Made by a program: the position numbers and the translations under genes
Notes under the pieces: generated by a model
Seen by the model: only the letters and a program-made list of their open reading frames with translations
Told to the model about the DNA's origin: nothing
Database searches by the model: none
In this document: one piece after another, positions 19,891 through 34,000 of the stretch
How the letters are laid out: each line of letters begins with the position of its first letter
How positions within the stretch are numbered: position 1 is the first letter of the stretch
Assembly (NCBI RefSeq): GCF_003945595.2
Contig: NW_024104300.1
Span: 806,001-870,000, forward strand
Reading direction: 5' to 3'
Source of the DNA: Pipra filicauda
Lineage: Eukaryota; Chordata; Aves; Passeriformes; Pipridae
Length of the DNA stretch: 64,000 bases

Positions 19891-22800
19891 CAGTGCAACA
19901 ATGCCCTACAACACCTGCAAGGATCCCCCCAGCCTGCTGGGGACCTCCAGGGCACCTCCCATGCAAAAGCAGGGACTAGCTCCTGGGCCTTATCCCTTCT
20001 TCTCTCCTGATTACTTGGGAGGTGACACCATGCTGCTTGCCTGGCGCTCTGACTCGCTGGTACCAAACACCTTTCCCCTCCTTAACTCTTGATCTTACTG
20101 CTCAGTTTTAATTAAATCTAACTGAATGTTTATAATTTTTGAAAATTGGTGATTTGCAATGAAAAAGAGAAACCTCAGGTGAATTTGAATCTTATTAATC
20201 TTGTGAGATGGCTGATCCATAAAAGGGATAGCAAACAGATGCCTACCCATTAAAGATAATTATGCTTGAATTTTTCACATTTTATTTGTTACCTTAAGCA
20301 GGTAGTGTACAAATAGCCCATCGCATCCTCTGGCCTTCCTTGCTAATTTTAACTCTGTAACTTACAGTATAAACAGTAAATCTAAGCTTTGAGGGAACTG
20401 AGTGCAAACAACAGTAATCAGTAAGAAAAGCAGAAGTGGGAAGGTTTTCCAGCTAAACCATCTTCAGAGAGACTTGAAGGGAACTGATTGTGGATAGAAA
20501 TTGTGCAGCTTCTTGAAGCTTAGGAAGCACCAGGGCAATACATAGGAAGTTCAGAGACAGAGATGAAAAAAATTTAAAAGATTAGGAAAGCCAACTGAAC
20601 TTATGAGGAATTTACAGTAAATAAAGCTGGAGATTGAAGCAGAAACATGACTGTATGGGACAACCAAGGTAAAAACAAAGAAGAGATTAAATAGAATACA
20701 CAGCTTCAATATTGTATAAGCCACAACAGTGAGAACTAAAAGCCTGAATATGATGTAAGAAGATATTCATATAATCAATGTGATGTTTCTAAATGGAATC
20801 AAAGACTCTGAACAAGAATATTATTTTATAGGTAACAGTGGATTAGATTATTCTGTGTGTGTAAATTTTCAGTATGATAGTAATTAGTATTACTGGCCAT
20901 AGCTGAGCATAAGGAACCCTTATACTGACAAAGAGAAAATCCTTATTTGGGAAGACTAGGTGAAAACAAGCCAGGGAGTGATTTAATGTAAGTGTTGGAA
21001 AGAGGAAGATTACAATTAACTCAAGTAGGAGATACCACAGCAAAAGAGAAGGAGGGATTTTGGTGTCACCAGAAGAGGAGGTGGGCAGGGAGTTGGTTGT
21101 TGCTGTGTTTCTATAGAGGATCTGGGCCCAGGGATGACCTCTCCATCTGGGAGCCCTCACAGGCAGCAGTGAAAGCTGGCACTGTCTTTCAAGTCAAACT
21201 TTGACTCTTGGCAGGAAAACTGTTATGAATGTACACTAAAGAATGCATCTGTCAGTAGGCATGGACCAAATGCTTTTGTTCTGTTATTTCATCAGGCAAT
21301 CAGGGCATATGTGTGAATAATCACATATGAGAAATAGGAAAAATAATGCTTATATTCACTTTTCAGACCTCAAAGACAGCTCAAAAGACCAGTGCTTACT
21401 AATATTGTCACTTTAGGATAAATAGAGACTTCCTGCTCTGAGAGTCTGGTGTGCAGCCTATCTGGAGAACACCACATATACTGAATTTCTGCTACAAACA
21501 AATGTCACTCCTCTGCTTAAAATTAGGTAATTTATGGGAGCTTATTTCCTCTTTCCAAGAAAAAAAGAGGTCAGGAAGTGCACCTAACCTTTCATAGTTC
21601 TACACATCAATCACTACTAGGACCGTAATATGATTCTCACACCATGCAGTTTGGTGCTGCCTAACAATTAATCTTATGTAGAGCTGATGCAAGGCGAGGC
21701 AGTTTGCTTCCAGTGGTATTTTTGAATATACTTTAAAGTACTTAAGTGTAAAGCTTTGTAAAATGAATAATCCATCACAAATAATTAGAGCTGCCCTTGG
21801 AGGAGTTGGCTAGTTAGTCAGAAACAGATGTGTCATGCATTTAACTTACTAGTTAGGCGTGGCCTGAACAGTCAGCTTTTCTAATAGCCTCTGACTTGCA
21901 TGGTAGTTAGCAGCTCCAGAGGGTGTCAATGGACAGTTTGTTCATGTGAAAAAAGGCCACAAAGGATGGCAAGAATGGAAAACGAAGTAGCAAGTACTTT
22001 TCCAGTGGTTAAAGAGAGATCTGACAAGTTATTTACTTTTTTTTTTTCCATGTGGCATTCACTATCCAACTGGCAATTACTAGTTTTCTGACACATGATA
22101 TCTTTTCTCTGATTGTGTTCTGCGCTCAGTTTTGTAATTAACTAGAACATCTTGCTCAGCTGCATGGTTGCAATTCCTTCCTGCTTTTAAACTAATTATT
22201 TACTTTTTAGTCCAATAGTAAATAATTTCTTTTCCCTTTCACTACTTTTAAGCAAGGTGCTACTTCTCATACATACTGAATATGCCCCTGTCTCACCCTA
22301 CTGTGATGTGTTTGGCCACACAGTTCATGTTTGGCAATGGAGCCTGGAAGGATTTGAGTTTGACTTTCTTTATGGTATGCTTCTTTCTCACTTACTTCTT
22401 CAAAAAGTCTCATATTTATTCAGTAGTAACCCTCAAGGATGCTGTGTACCCATACAGGATGAAACAAATGGAATTTAAAGATATGCAGAGAAATTGCAAC
22501 CAGTAATGAGATCTGACAAAATTAAAAGGAATTATATGAGCAAGGGGGATCAGAACACTGAAGTGAATAGGATTCTTTTTGTAGAAGTTTTGTGCGTACC
22601 TACCCTCAAGTTTCAAGAGTTTTTCTAGTTCAAGCTATATCAACACAAAGTAGCTAATTCTTCTGCAACAACATAGATGCGTGTCATCAATCTCTGGATC
22701 TAGGTCACATAACTCTGCTAGGGAGACCTGTTGTTGAAAAAGCTGGGAAAAAATTATACTTGTGATATGGTGAAGTGAGATAGATGATGGCTTTGTCAGA

Positions 22801-25800
22801 AACACAAGTAAAAATTGTCTTTAGGTTTTGTCATGTCAGTTTTATGATCAGGTTGCTCTATCTAGCAGTATATTTAAAAAACTCCAAATAGTCACTGGGT
22901 CAGCAAATATTTAGCTGAAAGAGTACTAATGAACCATCAGTAGAGAAAGCCTGTGGTACAGAAAAATTATAACAAACATGCAAGGCAGAAGCCTTGGATT
23001 TTTTGTTTTGGTTTGTTTGTTTTCTGAAGCATAGTCAAACAAGATCTGCAAAAAGGAGACTGCAAATATAAATTTCCCACTAACGGACTAGTTGTGTGAA
23101 CATGGGATCTGTTGGCAGAAGGAGAAGTCATTTATTATACTGGTTGTTCAAATCCTCTCACACCCTGTTAAATCCTTTGCCTTAACAGACAAACTGTACT
23201 TCTTTGTCCCTTGGACCTTGAAGATATATATGCCAAATTCCTTAGTGAGGAGTGGGAAGTTGCAACTCCTTGTACTAAACTGTGCTTAGAACACATATTT
23301 TTTATTCTTAGGCATCATTCTAGACTCTCTGTCTTGCAAGATGAGTTTAACTGTTTCCCAGACAAAGCAAACAGCGCAGGGGACAGGTGAAATGATCCTG
23401 TTGGGATGACACAGGGTGCAAGCATCTCCAGGCTACAACACTGAGTTAATTTCAGCTGGAAGAACTGGTCTGGGTAACACTACTGTGATGCTGGGGGCAA
23501 CCTAGCCCCAAATTGTGCTCTAGGGCAAGCCCTCTCTGAAAGTTATCAGGATGATAACAGCTTTAGCTGCGTTAACAGTGGTATGTTGAGAGCGCCGTTT
23601 AGCCACTGTTGACCTCTTCATCTCCTCAGCTGCTGCAAAGGCTTGAACTTCTAAATATCCATTAAAAATTCAAAAGAGCATTTTAAATAGTGCCTCTCCC
23701 TCCCCAGGAGGCAGCAGCTCTAAAAGAATGCCCTGGAATTCAAACCGAGTGCATATGTTGTCCTTGACTGGTGTAATATTTCAGAATGCAGGAAGGTATT
23801 TTCTCTTCTGAAGTACATTTTACTTCAACTTCTGTTTCTGGTCAATAAATGTAAAATGCACAAATAAGGAAAATACTAAAGGGTGCTTAAGCACATTTAA
23901 GTATTCCAATGAACTAACTTTATTATATTCAAAGGGGAGGATTCTTTCTGTTTTAAAAAAGGCTTTTGCTATTTCTTTTAAATTGCATTCAGCACTCAAG
24001 AGATGACTTTTAATAAAATCATGCTGCATCATCCCATTGCATCAAGCAGAGAAATGCTATATCATCTCTAGTACACCTAGGGAACCAGCACGAAGAAGAG
24101 ATTTAGCACAGTAACTTAGAGTTAGACAACCTCACTTGTCTTCAAGACTTTATCATCCATACTGGTCTCATTTCTGACAATTTGTTATCACTGTAGACTT
24201 ACAGAATATTTATTCAACACCACAGTATGTGCTGGGCCAGCTTCCAAGTCATCCATTCCACCAAAATTCATGTATATAATTAAAGTAGGATTGTTTAGTG
24301 GAAGTGTATGAGTAGTGTATTTGACATTCCCTTAGAAGAAGTATCAGTATCACCCAAGCAAAAAAGCTAGTCCCAAATCCAATCCATACCAATAGACCAA
24401 CAAAGAAGACAAAGCTAATGGGTAAGAAATTTGCCCCAATAGAGCTTGTATTAGTATAGTACTTCAGCCCGATAAAGTCCAAATTGTTTCTTTACTTCCT
24501 CTTGAAAATGCACACACAGTTCATGCCCTTGGATAGGCCTTGTTATCTGTACTAGATAAAAGGTACTTCTAGTACTAGTAAACTAAATTAGAGGTACTCA
24601 GGCTAGAATGCATCCCAATCCTCTTCCTCCTGCCATATTTCTTGTGTTATTAAGTAGGCTCTGGTGCCAGAGGTGTAGTATATTAGGACACAATACTTAG
24701 CTGTGTTATTCTGAAAATATAAGCCTGCTGAACTGACAGTGTGACTTGGTGATGGATTAAAAAAAAAGGAAAGATAGGACCGTTTGTTCATAGATAAGAC
24801 AATCTTACAGAGACTTCAAGGTTAAATCTCTCACCAGTGCTGCTTTTCAAATCTGGGTGACTTGGACTGCAGGTAAATTTACAGTTCTGTGTAAAATTGT
24901 TTAACCTCACTGTGATGGTGCCAGCTCTATAAACTGTACTGGTTGCAGATTTTTACAGCAGTGAATCCTTGTTGCTTGCGTGATGAGTGTCTCCACAGGG
25001 AACCACACTAGGCACTGTATATTCACAGTTTCTAAAGTACCTTGGATATATATATCATAACAATGAGTGATTTATCATTAAATATAAGGAATGTAAGCTC
25101 AGTTTTTTGTGACTTCCTCTTCATTCCCCAGCCAGTGAGGATTCCTACCCGCTGGTTTAAGCTCCTACTTATCAACATCCTCTTGCAGTTCCAGGCTCCA
25201 GAATGCAATAATCACACAGAAGAATAAGTTTTATATTATGGGTATAACTTTTTCTTGTAGACAGACATATAAATACTTTCAGAACTTTTGCTCAGGTTCT
25301 TCAGATTTCTTATACATGGCTGTCCTCTTTTTGGTACTTTTCAAATACTTTATCATAAGGAAAACATTTATTTGTGCTACTAAAGCTTGAAGATCTGTAC
25401 TGTACATGAACTTACATTGCACTGACAGGACATCTATTTACTTAGACAAAAAGCATTTCAAGACATAGGTAAGTATGATTGTAACAGGAACAAGCAAATA
25501 TACAAAACCCACTGAGATACTCAAAACTTGTCAGCTTATCACTTCTCTTCCAACCAAGTAGAAATAATTTAGATTGTTTTATACCAGCAGATTTTGTTTC
25601 AGGAAGAAGACTCTCTGATCTTTACAAACATTCACAGACAGCACGCTAGTTACAAAAATAATTTCTTATGACCTTTCGCATTGATGGAGTAATGGGGAAC
25701 TAAATCTCTCAAACGGGGCTGTCAGTTACTATGCAGATGATGTAGGACTCTTCATTGCAAGCACTGCAATGGCGTCTTCACTGGCTCAGATCAGTCTCCC

Positions 25801-26811
25801 GAACTGCAGTTGAGATGAACTCTTACAGCTCTAGTGACTATTAAGTGTCCTGCTCTAGTCCTATTAGCAGGACTACTCCACTAATTGCATGTGCTAATTT
25901 AAAGTACCTGCAAAACATATTCTAACTATCTTAGCTGTATACAAAAGACCTTACCATTACAGGAAGAGTTTCTACTGATTATTCAAAATTTAATTATTCA
26001 GATTCTCTTATCTATGCACATTTTGGTCAACTTCTTTCCCTGCAATAGGACCTGCCTTGCCCGAGGAGCCTCCAGAATTACTCCATTTCCCCACCCAGGG
26101 TGTCAGTTGACACATCCCAAAGTGCATGTAGCATCTAACAACTGGTCTCAGCCCTGAAGGAGGTGCCAGGGAAAGGCCTGGCATCGCTGGGAATCCAGCA
26201 CTTGGGGAGATCGAGTGTCAGTTAGGCAGCTGCTTTGAGACAAAGCAAGCTAGAAATTCAGTGAAGTAATCTGTCACAAACGAGACCGCTCTCTCGTCTG
26301 TGCAGAGAAAAGCTGGGAAGTGTCTGTGAAGTACTCCCGGTATGCCCACAGGCATACACAGCACTTGAATATGCCAGCCACAATCAAATAGAACTACAGA
26401 AAGACCTTGAGTTTCCCCCTGATATCATAATTATAAATTAATTTCCACGAGGTTTGTCACACCTACCTTTGCATGTATGCATTATTTACTTTTAATTCAC
26501 TTTCTATATCAGAAGTCCAATTTTCACAGGAGCAGTGACTGTCTATCTCATTGACTCTGTTCCATTTCATCCCACTGAATAGAACTTTTACAGAAAGGCA
26601 AAATTATTACAAAGTAAAAATGAACTAATGAGACTACACACATACCCAAACCTAAACTGCATGCTGCATGAAGCATATTGACACAAATTACACACCAAAA
26701 TCAGTTGTCTTTACACAGTCTATAGGGTCTATTCATGTGTCTAAGCAACGATCAGAAATGGTGTGGAAAAGTTTTCCAGCATACAGAAGGTGTAATTTAG
26801 CAAGCACTAGT
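19891..26811. other. Intergenic, no supported gene
   Basis: No open frame longer than about 105 codons and none with a recognisable domain. No tRNA or other RNA gene is recognised. Composition is even and AT-rich. Confidence 0.6.
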
Positions 26812-26884
26812 AAAACCAAACAAAACTGACAAACAAAACCACACAAACTAATAACCAGACCAAATAAAGAACACAACCCAAACC
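26812..26884. repeat. A/C-rich low-complexity tract
   Basis: AAACC/AAAAC-type units with few G or T. Confidence 0.8.
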
Positions 26885-29800
26885 CACTGCCTAAGAGACA
26901 TTGTTTCAGCCCATGTCTGCATGTGATGACATTTGTAGATTGGTGCCAGTTATATTTCTATGGATAAAAGTTTAGAAAAAACAGTACAAGTGAGACAGAA
27001 CAAATAGATATTTTTTTCTTCAGTTAGATTTAGATAATTATATCAAAAATTCATCTATTGATAAAGATATTTTAGATAAATAAGACAATTTTAGATGAAT
27101 AAGACATTAAAAGACAACTTTGTAAGCCTAATAGCATTTTTCTGTCTTTGAGCCCATGTTCACACAGAAGCTTCCACCTGCAGATGGCCAAACACTTTTG
27201 AAACAGTCATTGAACCTAGTTAAGATTTCTACCTTATTAGGTAGTTTCCTTATTAGTATTCTTTAAAGTAAACCTTTCTATTACCTTAAAGTGTATAACT
27301 TTCTTCTTTTATATGCTTTTATTTGTTTGTTTTCATTCCATGTTCACATGAACATGCTATGGAAGCATCTATGTAGTGTTATTTTCTTTTACTTAGCCCT
27401 TGTATCACACAATTAAGGTATGACATAAAATCCTTTTTCTATGTTTCTCAGAAAGCCTGCTCCCTCTGGGATGGTCACTCTGAACTCTTCCGAACTTACT
27501 GCTACTCTCTGAGAATCAATAGATATAAGATTCCTTTTGTTTAGCCTTACAGGGGTATTTGTCACAAGGGAGAACACAATAGCTCTCAAAGGCCCTTGAC
27601 TTTCCTCTAAGGTTTTTCTTCCTCCCTAGTTCATTACATTTGTCAAACATGCACTTTTTTACTGTGTTTCCTTTCGTGAAGGGGAACCGCAGGACAACTG
27701 GTAAGCATGAAACAGTTTCATTTCTACTGCCACAGAAAAACCAGGAAGTGAACAAGAGAAAATAAAGAAGGAAAATAACAAATCTGCTCAAAATCGTACA
27801 GATTTGAAAAGATCCCAGGAGAGCTGGGAGCCAGAATAGGGGCTGGAGATTTACTGGGCAAGAGGTTGTGACTAGTGAGGACCAAAAACTGAACTCACGG
27901 CCCAGCCTGGGAGGGAAGAAGGCCACTCAGCCACCTCATTTACAGTCACTTTGTATACAAGTGCCCGGATTTCATCACACTTGACAGCATTCTGATTTTT
28001 TTATGGCTTTTTTCTTTATCTGGCAAAGAGCTTTTCACTGTCCCCTTTTCCCTAAGAATGCAGGACCGGGAAAACCTCCTGGAAAACCGGGAGGGGAAGT
28101 TTCCCTCTGGTAAAAATGAGTCTCAAAGTCATATTTTCCAAGAAAAATATGTGTTGAGGGACAATTTTACACACATAAAATTATATTTCTTTCCCCCCGA
28201 AACAGTATTTTCTTCCCTACGTCCTTCATTCTCATGATAATGTGGAGGTTTAGAGTTTATCTTTTACATTAGAATCAAAATGAAAATATTTCTAAAAACT
28301 GAATAGGTCATACTGCAAACACTTGAGATTGGGGATTATAGATGTTAACAAAATACGGTTTTTTTGGTCCATGTCTTTTCAAATATGGAAGACATCTTTT
28401 TCACTCAAAGAAGTCAGTAGAGGGACAAGCGGGACTGGCTAAATAAAGGTTAGGATATATAGCAAAATGTAAAGGAACTAACCTTCTATTTGCCAATCAT
28501 TTGTCAGTGATAATCATGCTTTTCTTTTGTTGACCTTTCCACTGAGGAGCAGTTTATTCAGAGCATGTAAGAGAGACTGAGATTGGTTTATCTCAAAGCT
28601 TTTGAAACTTTGAAATGAAATGTTCGAAACCACAGCTGAGTATTATTAGCACAACTATAGATAATTAATAGGATCAATTAAGTATGTAAAAAATTTGACT
28701 TTTTGAACAACTTTACATGTCCTAACTATGAAGTTGCTTCCCACAGTTCAATAATGAAAAAAGCCAGAATGACTCTACTCTTTTTTAGACACTTTACTTG
28801 TTTTTAATATTCCTGCTCATCTTTTCTACGCATCTAGTAAATTAGCATGAATCACATTGCTATGTATTTGCCTGATGTTTATACTGTAAGCAGTGCTGTT
28901 GATTAATATTTCTATACTACCCAAAAAAGCCTTTCTGGCCTAACCAAGCTGTATGACATTTTTATAGTAGTTAGGGAGTTCACCCATGTGTTCATGTAAA
29001 TATTTAAACTAACTGGAAACAGGAAGGGGTTTTGCTGTTAGTCAAACACTAAATATATTTCTGACCACTATTTTTTATACATATATATATATATATAAAA
29101 TTCATATATATATAAATATATTCCTGTAAAAAAATATCAGTGAGTTTCCACCTGTTCTTTAACTGTATGGTCCTCTGTCCACAGAGAAATGGCATATTTC
29201 ATTCTTTTTACAGTGATTTCAGGATTTGTCTTGGATGTGTGGATTTTGTTTTCAATATCCTCTGAGTTTTTTAACAGAAAATATAATTCAGAGGAGAAAA
29301 CTGCACTAAAATTATTGAGTCAGTGTTATTCTGAGATTTTTCAATGAGAAAACAAGTTTTGAAAACTATAATGGGTTGTCAGAAGAAGAGGAACAATAAC
29401 AGAAAATACTCGTATCTTGTAATAGTTAGCAGGGTAGACCTTTCTTCGAACCATGCAAGTGAAGATTACATATTTTAAAACTGCATGGAGCAGATTTGAA
29501 AATAATTCATTGCCTTGTTTTCTCTGCCTTCTAATAGTAAAAGCATGTTCAAAATTGGAAGGAGGAGAGAAGGAAGAAAGGAAGAGAAAAACAGCTGAGG
29601 TATGCAGTAATCAGCAGGCACTTAAACTCGTTAAAGATATTTTCAGCTATTTCTTGCTGGAGAGTATTGTGCAGAGAATCAATTAGTCAGAGAATTTCCT
29701 CTATTCAGAGGGAAAATACAAATAGCAACAAACATGCTGATTCCAAAACCTGGGGCACCAAAAATATTCTGAACATTGAAAACCGTAATAAATTATTAAA

Positions 29801-30991
29801 AGTCATGCACTTCTTACTGAAAAAAACCCCAACTATCTCTCCCTCTTGAGCAATAGTTATGAGATTCATAAAATATATATTGCAACAGTATGATTTATAA
29901 TATTAGTAAAACATAGTTGGAGGATTCCTCAGAAAGACACATCTTATTTTTCATGTAATTGTTCTTTATTCCAAATAATATATTCAGTCCTGCTAATCCG
30001 TTCCATCTTTAAACGTAAAGCAGGGCATAATATTTTGTTTTTCACAGGATGAGGCATAACTCATGACAGTTTCAATCTGTGTGTAGAAAGACATGAATGC
30101 AGGCACCTAATGAATACATGAATATACTTTGCTGTATTTCAAAGAAACAGAACACTATCATTTTCATTGCTCTTAAAGGCAAAATTTATATTCACACAAA
30201 TCCTGTCTGACATTAGTGTCTGTAATAGTGCTACTGTTTTCAAGACTTAGAACAATCTGTATACACAAAGTCCATAGTCAACAAAAAACTTGGGGAAGAG
30301 AGCCAGCTGATACTTCTAAGAATGCATATTTGCAATACTGCAAATAGCAAGCCTGAAAAGTGTTAGAAAAACTCTCTGGTTAAAGGTGAGTAATCTATGG
30401 ACAGATTCCATGCATTCCATGCAACCAAATGATTCCATGCCATAAAATACAGGATGCCAACTGAAAATGCATTACCAGTATTTGTAAGAGTTTTGGGAAT
30501 TGTTCTCATTCTGATTTTTTCTCTTCCTGGGTGAACTCCTTAACTACTATAAAAATAGAGCTACAATAATTTCACAAAAATAGTTACTTGAGAATACCTG
30601 TAAAAAAGACTAAAACTGTGTTGACCTCTCAAAATCTGAGTGTGGAAGATTTTCCCTATACAAGTGAGGAAAGCCAGAAGTCATATGAGTACACACATTT
30701 GCCTTTGGACTCACCCAGAGATATACCCGGTAAGATATATTTCTGGTGCCCCTAGGTATCCTCCCTTCTTGTCTCTGAAAACACTGAATGTCATTTTTCA
30801 TGCTGGCCAGAAAGGCTGTACCAGGGGAGCGAGAAGGTGGAGCTAAGAGTGATCAAGAGTAATCTGAGAGAGCCTCCAGCTAACTAGGCTTCAAGTGATA
30901 CCTGTTCTGTGGATGGATTAACCAGATTCTGGCTGCTGTTGTCCTGTGCTGCAAGTAGCTTTCAACACTCCCCCAAAACTCTCCTGCCCAG
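26885..30991. other. Region upstream of SLC28A3, promoter and exon 1 not found
   Basis: In human, SLC28A3 begins with a non-coding exon, as far as I recall. I cannot identify the counterpart here, and there is no CpG island near the start codon. An (AT)n tract lies at 29079-29123. Three ATTCCATGC copies cluster at about 30408-30460. The 136-codon minus-strand frame at 27516-27926 has no recognised domain. Confidence 0.55.
29079..29123. repeat. (AT)n simple repeat
   Basis: Runs of TA dinucleotides are interrupted by AAATTC. Confidence 0.9.
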
Positions 30992-31057
30992 ATTAGGCAC
31001 ATGGAGCTGACGGAGACCAACTGTGATCCCTCAGGAGTGCACAATTTGGCCTTCCAG
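30992..31057 (+). CDS. SLC28A3: SLC28A3 coding exon 1 (start codon)
   Basis: ATG at 31001 encodes residues 1-19, ending AFQ before donor GTAAGC. A pyrimidine-rich stretch ending TGCCCAG at 30991 suggests an acceptor, so a non-coding exon should lie upstream. The -3 base is C, a weak start context, with G at +4. The frame reads on into the intron to 31201, which is not coding. Confidence 0.85.
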
Positions 31058-34000
31058 GTAAGCATAGTTTCCTTTGTTTGTGGGGAAGAGAAAGGACTTA
31101 AAACCAATGAACAATGCTTAACTCAGTTCCTGAAAAAAGAAAAAGCAATTTCTGCTGTCTACTTGCAGATATTTCACAACACTTTACATGCTTTGCTCTG
31201 ATATCCTGCCAAAGTACACGGCTCTTGTAAAAAAAGCTGGAGCACAATTGACACATTCAGGAGTATGCTCCGCTCACTGCCTTCATCTGCTGCCCGGCAT
31301 GCAGCTATCTTTGAAAAGACTCCTGACTCAGTAATATTTCATAGGCTGATGGATCTCACTAGCTTTTCCAGCTGCTGTACCCTTTGCTTGTTTTTCCTGA
31401 GGATAGGTGATTTACTGTTCTGTTGAAGAGTAGGGTCATCATTATGCAACAGACATATAACTCATCAAAGCAATGTATATTATTAACACGAGAAAAAATA
31501 ATAATTTAATCAGTGGGGCATATCATTCTCCCAGGCATAAAATAAGTGCAATTGTCTTGTTCTGCTCCCAAGAGAGAAGGTAGAGAGCCAACCCAAAAGA
31601 TTCTGCATTTTATGTGCATAAAATAATATTAAAAGCCATTTGAAAAATGCAGATTTCAAAAGCAGAAACACACACACACAAAAAAACCCAAACAAAACCA
31701 TACAAAAAACAAACCCAAGCCAAAAAACCCAATCCCAAGAAAACTGAGTTAGTTATTGTTTCTCAGTGCCCGGTATCCGTGTGCTTTCACTGAAATTAGA
31801 GCAGGGACAAACAAAAATTTGCGAAGCCACGGCCAAGCTGTGTCACTGTACTTGTTGCCGAAGGTGCAATAGGTCGGGGGGACACAGTGGCTTTTAAGTA
31901 TCCTGAAGGGTGCTGTGTTAGCAAAGCAACACCTTGCTCTCCTCTGCAGCCTCTCATCCCTACCCTGCCCCTGAGCTCAGCTAGCAGGAAGTGGGTAGTG
32001 GATTGGAATATCAGCCGACACTTTCGAATAACATAGAAAGGTCTTCGTAGAAGCTAGGCATGTGGAATATTGCATAACATCAGGGACATCCAGCCACTCT
32101 ATATTTATTCACTGCGCTATAGAGACAGATAAGCAATAGACTGATGTGAGAGTCTGCTGGTCAGGGAATATTTGCGGAATGTAGGCGTGTCAGGGTCAAG
32201 TCCTGCTTCAGTCAATAGTTAACAATCCACGAGAAGTGGGACAGCTCCAAGAGGAGACAGAGAGATAACTCCCTTAAAACATGATAGCCCACTGGTTAGG
32301 TCATTTTCCTGGGTAATCTGAGAAGGCGTTGTGTTTTCACACAAAATGTGTGCCTAGGCTAGTGCCATCGGCTTCCAAAGTCTGTGCGTATAAACGCAAA
32401 AAGGAGAGGAGCCCTTTCCTAGCTGGAAGCTCGTTGAATGCTCTTGAATAACATAAGCTGAAAATCACCTTTTTCCTCAGCAGTCTCTGTGGAGCATAGT
32501 AGAGTGATCTGGGTTAACCTTCTGCCTCGCACAGCCTAGCTCACCTGGGTCGTGTGCAGGGAATCCAGGTTCTTCCTTTCCTGTCTGTTGCAGAGTTTTT
32601 CAAGAGCCTGCAAATCCTCTCTGATTTAAATAATTCAAATGCCAAATCACTGAGCTATCCAACAATGAAACCTGGTCTGACCCAGGTGTTTTGGTTTTGG
32701 TTTTCTGGTTGGTTTAGTTGGTTTGAATTTTTTCCTGGAACATCAGAAGATGTTCACAATTACATTTACACTGTCTATCTCTGACTCAATATGTAAGCTA
32801 CTCCTTAGAGAAAATAAAACACAGCAGGAAATAAGTAAACTTCTGCATATAGACAAATAAATCACTTCATAGTAGAAGTCAGTGAGAAGTAATCAATCTC
32901 ATAATTTTTTCCTATTTCTTGTATTTAAATTTTTCTTGCACAAAAAGTGAACACTTGAATTCCTTCAAGATAACAGGGTCTTACAGTATTAAGCAATGAA
33001 TATCTTACCTAAATCACATCCTCCTTCAAAAGTTGGGGACGATGGCAGGGAAGGGCAATGAATGTGGTCACGCAAAAAGACTTGGTAAATGAACAGCTCA
33101 ACATGAGGGAACTAAACAAACTTTGAAAGAGTGCTTCACTTACACGGCAATGCTCTTGCTCTTTAATATTTTGCAAGAGGGGAATTCCAGTCAGGAAAAG
33201 TAAAGCAGCATATGAAAGCAGAAGCACTTACTTCATACCAATTTCATGGATCAATTCTGTAATTCTTCAGTTGTAGCCTAAAGTATTAATGAAACTGTTA
33301 TGTAACTATTGCAGCTGAATGGTGCGTTGGACAAAGTGACTTCTAGAGATTTATCCAAATGCAAATTATTCTGTACTTCTGTAGTTCATAGACAGCAACT
33401 CGCATGCTTATTGTTTTTCACATGTTCACTTACAAAAGTCCCAAGAAATCTCTACTTTTTCTTGCTCAGTAAGAAGTGTAGAAATCTTCAGAGACTATTC
33501 CCAGAGGCACGTGTGTCAGTTACACAGAACCATACCACTTTGACTTCACCATGCTGTCCTGTAGTATTTTTAATATATTATTTCTCAATGCTACATTTAA
33601 TCACTGCTTCTTTTGATTATTTTTTCCCCCTTGTATGCAGTGTTCAGTAGATGCTTTTGTTGTCAACTGCAGGGGCAGCTACAGAAAACTCCTGTGACAG
33701 CACAGTTAGAAGGTAAACGACAAAAAAAGAAATACCTCCCTCTTAAGGGAATGAAAAGATACTCTTCTCTTAGAAGGAAGGGAACTAATGTATCAAGGCC
33801 ACAACACATGAATAAACAGCTAATTGTGACTCCTCTCTCCCCCAGACACTCAGGGTTACAGAACCACTTTTACTGAAACGGGGGTTTTTATCAGGTTTAG
33901 AGTCAAAGTGACTTTAAGGAAAATATGTTACTGAACAGTGTTCCAGTTGTTTCTAAGGTCATGTGTCTGCTAAAAGGGAAAATTCAATTTATTTTTAGTA

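Noticed and set aside
27516..27926. 136-codon minus-strand frame upstream of SLC28A3
   Set aside because: It shows no domain and no sign of codon constraint that I can see, and no neighbouring exons in phase; treated as chance.
31058..31201. Continuation of the start-codon frame past the end of coding exon 1
   Set aside because: The donor GTAAGC at 31058 and the in-phase match of the next exon to human CNT3 show that this is intron.
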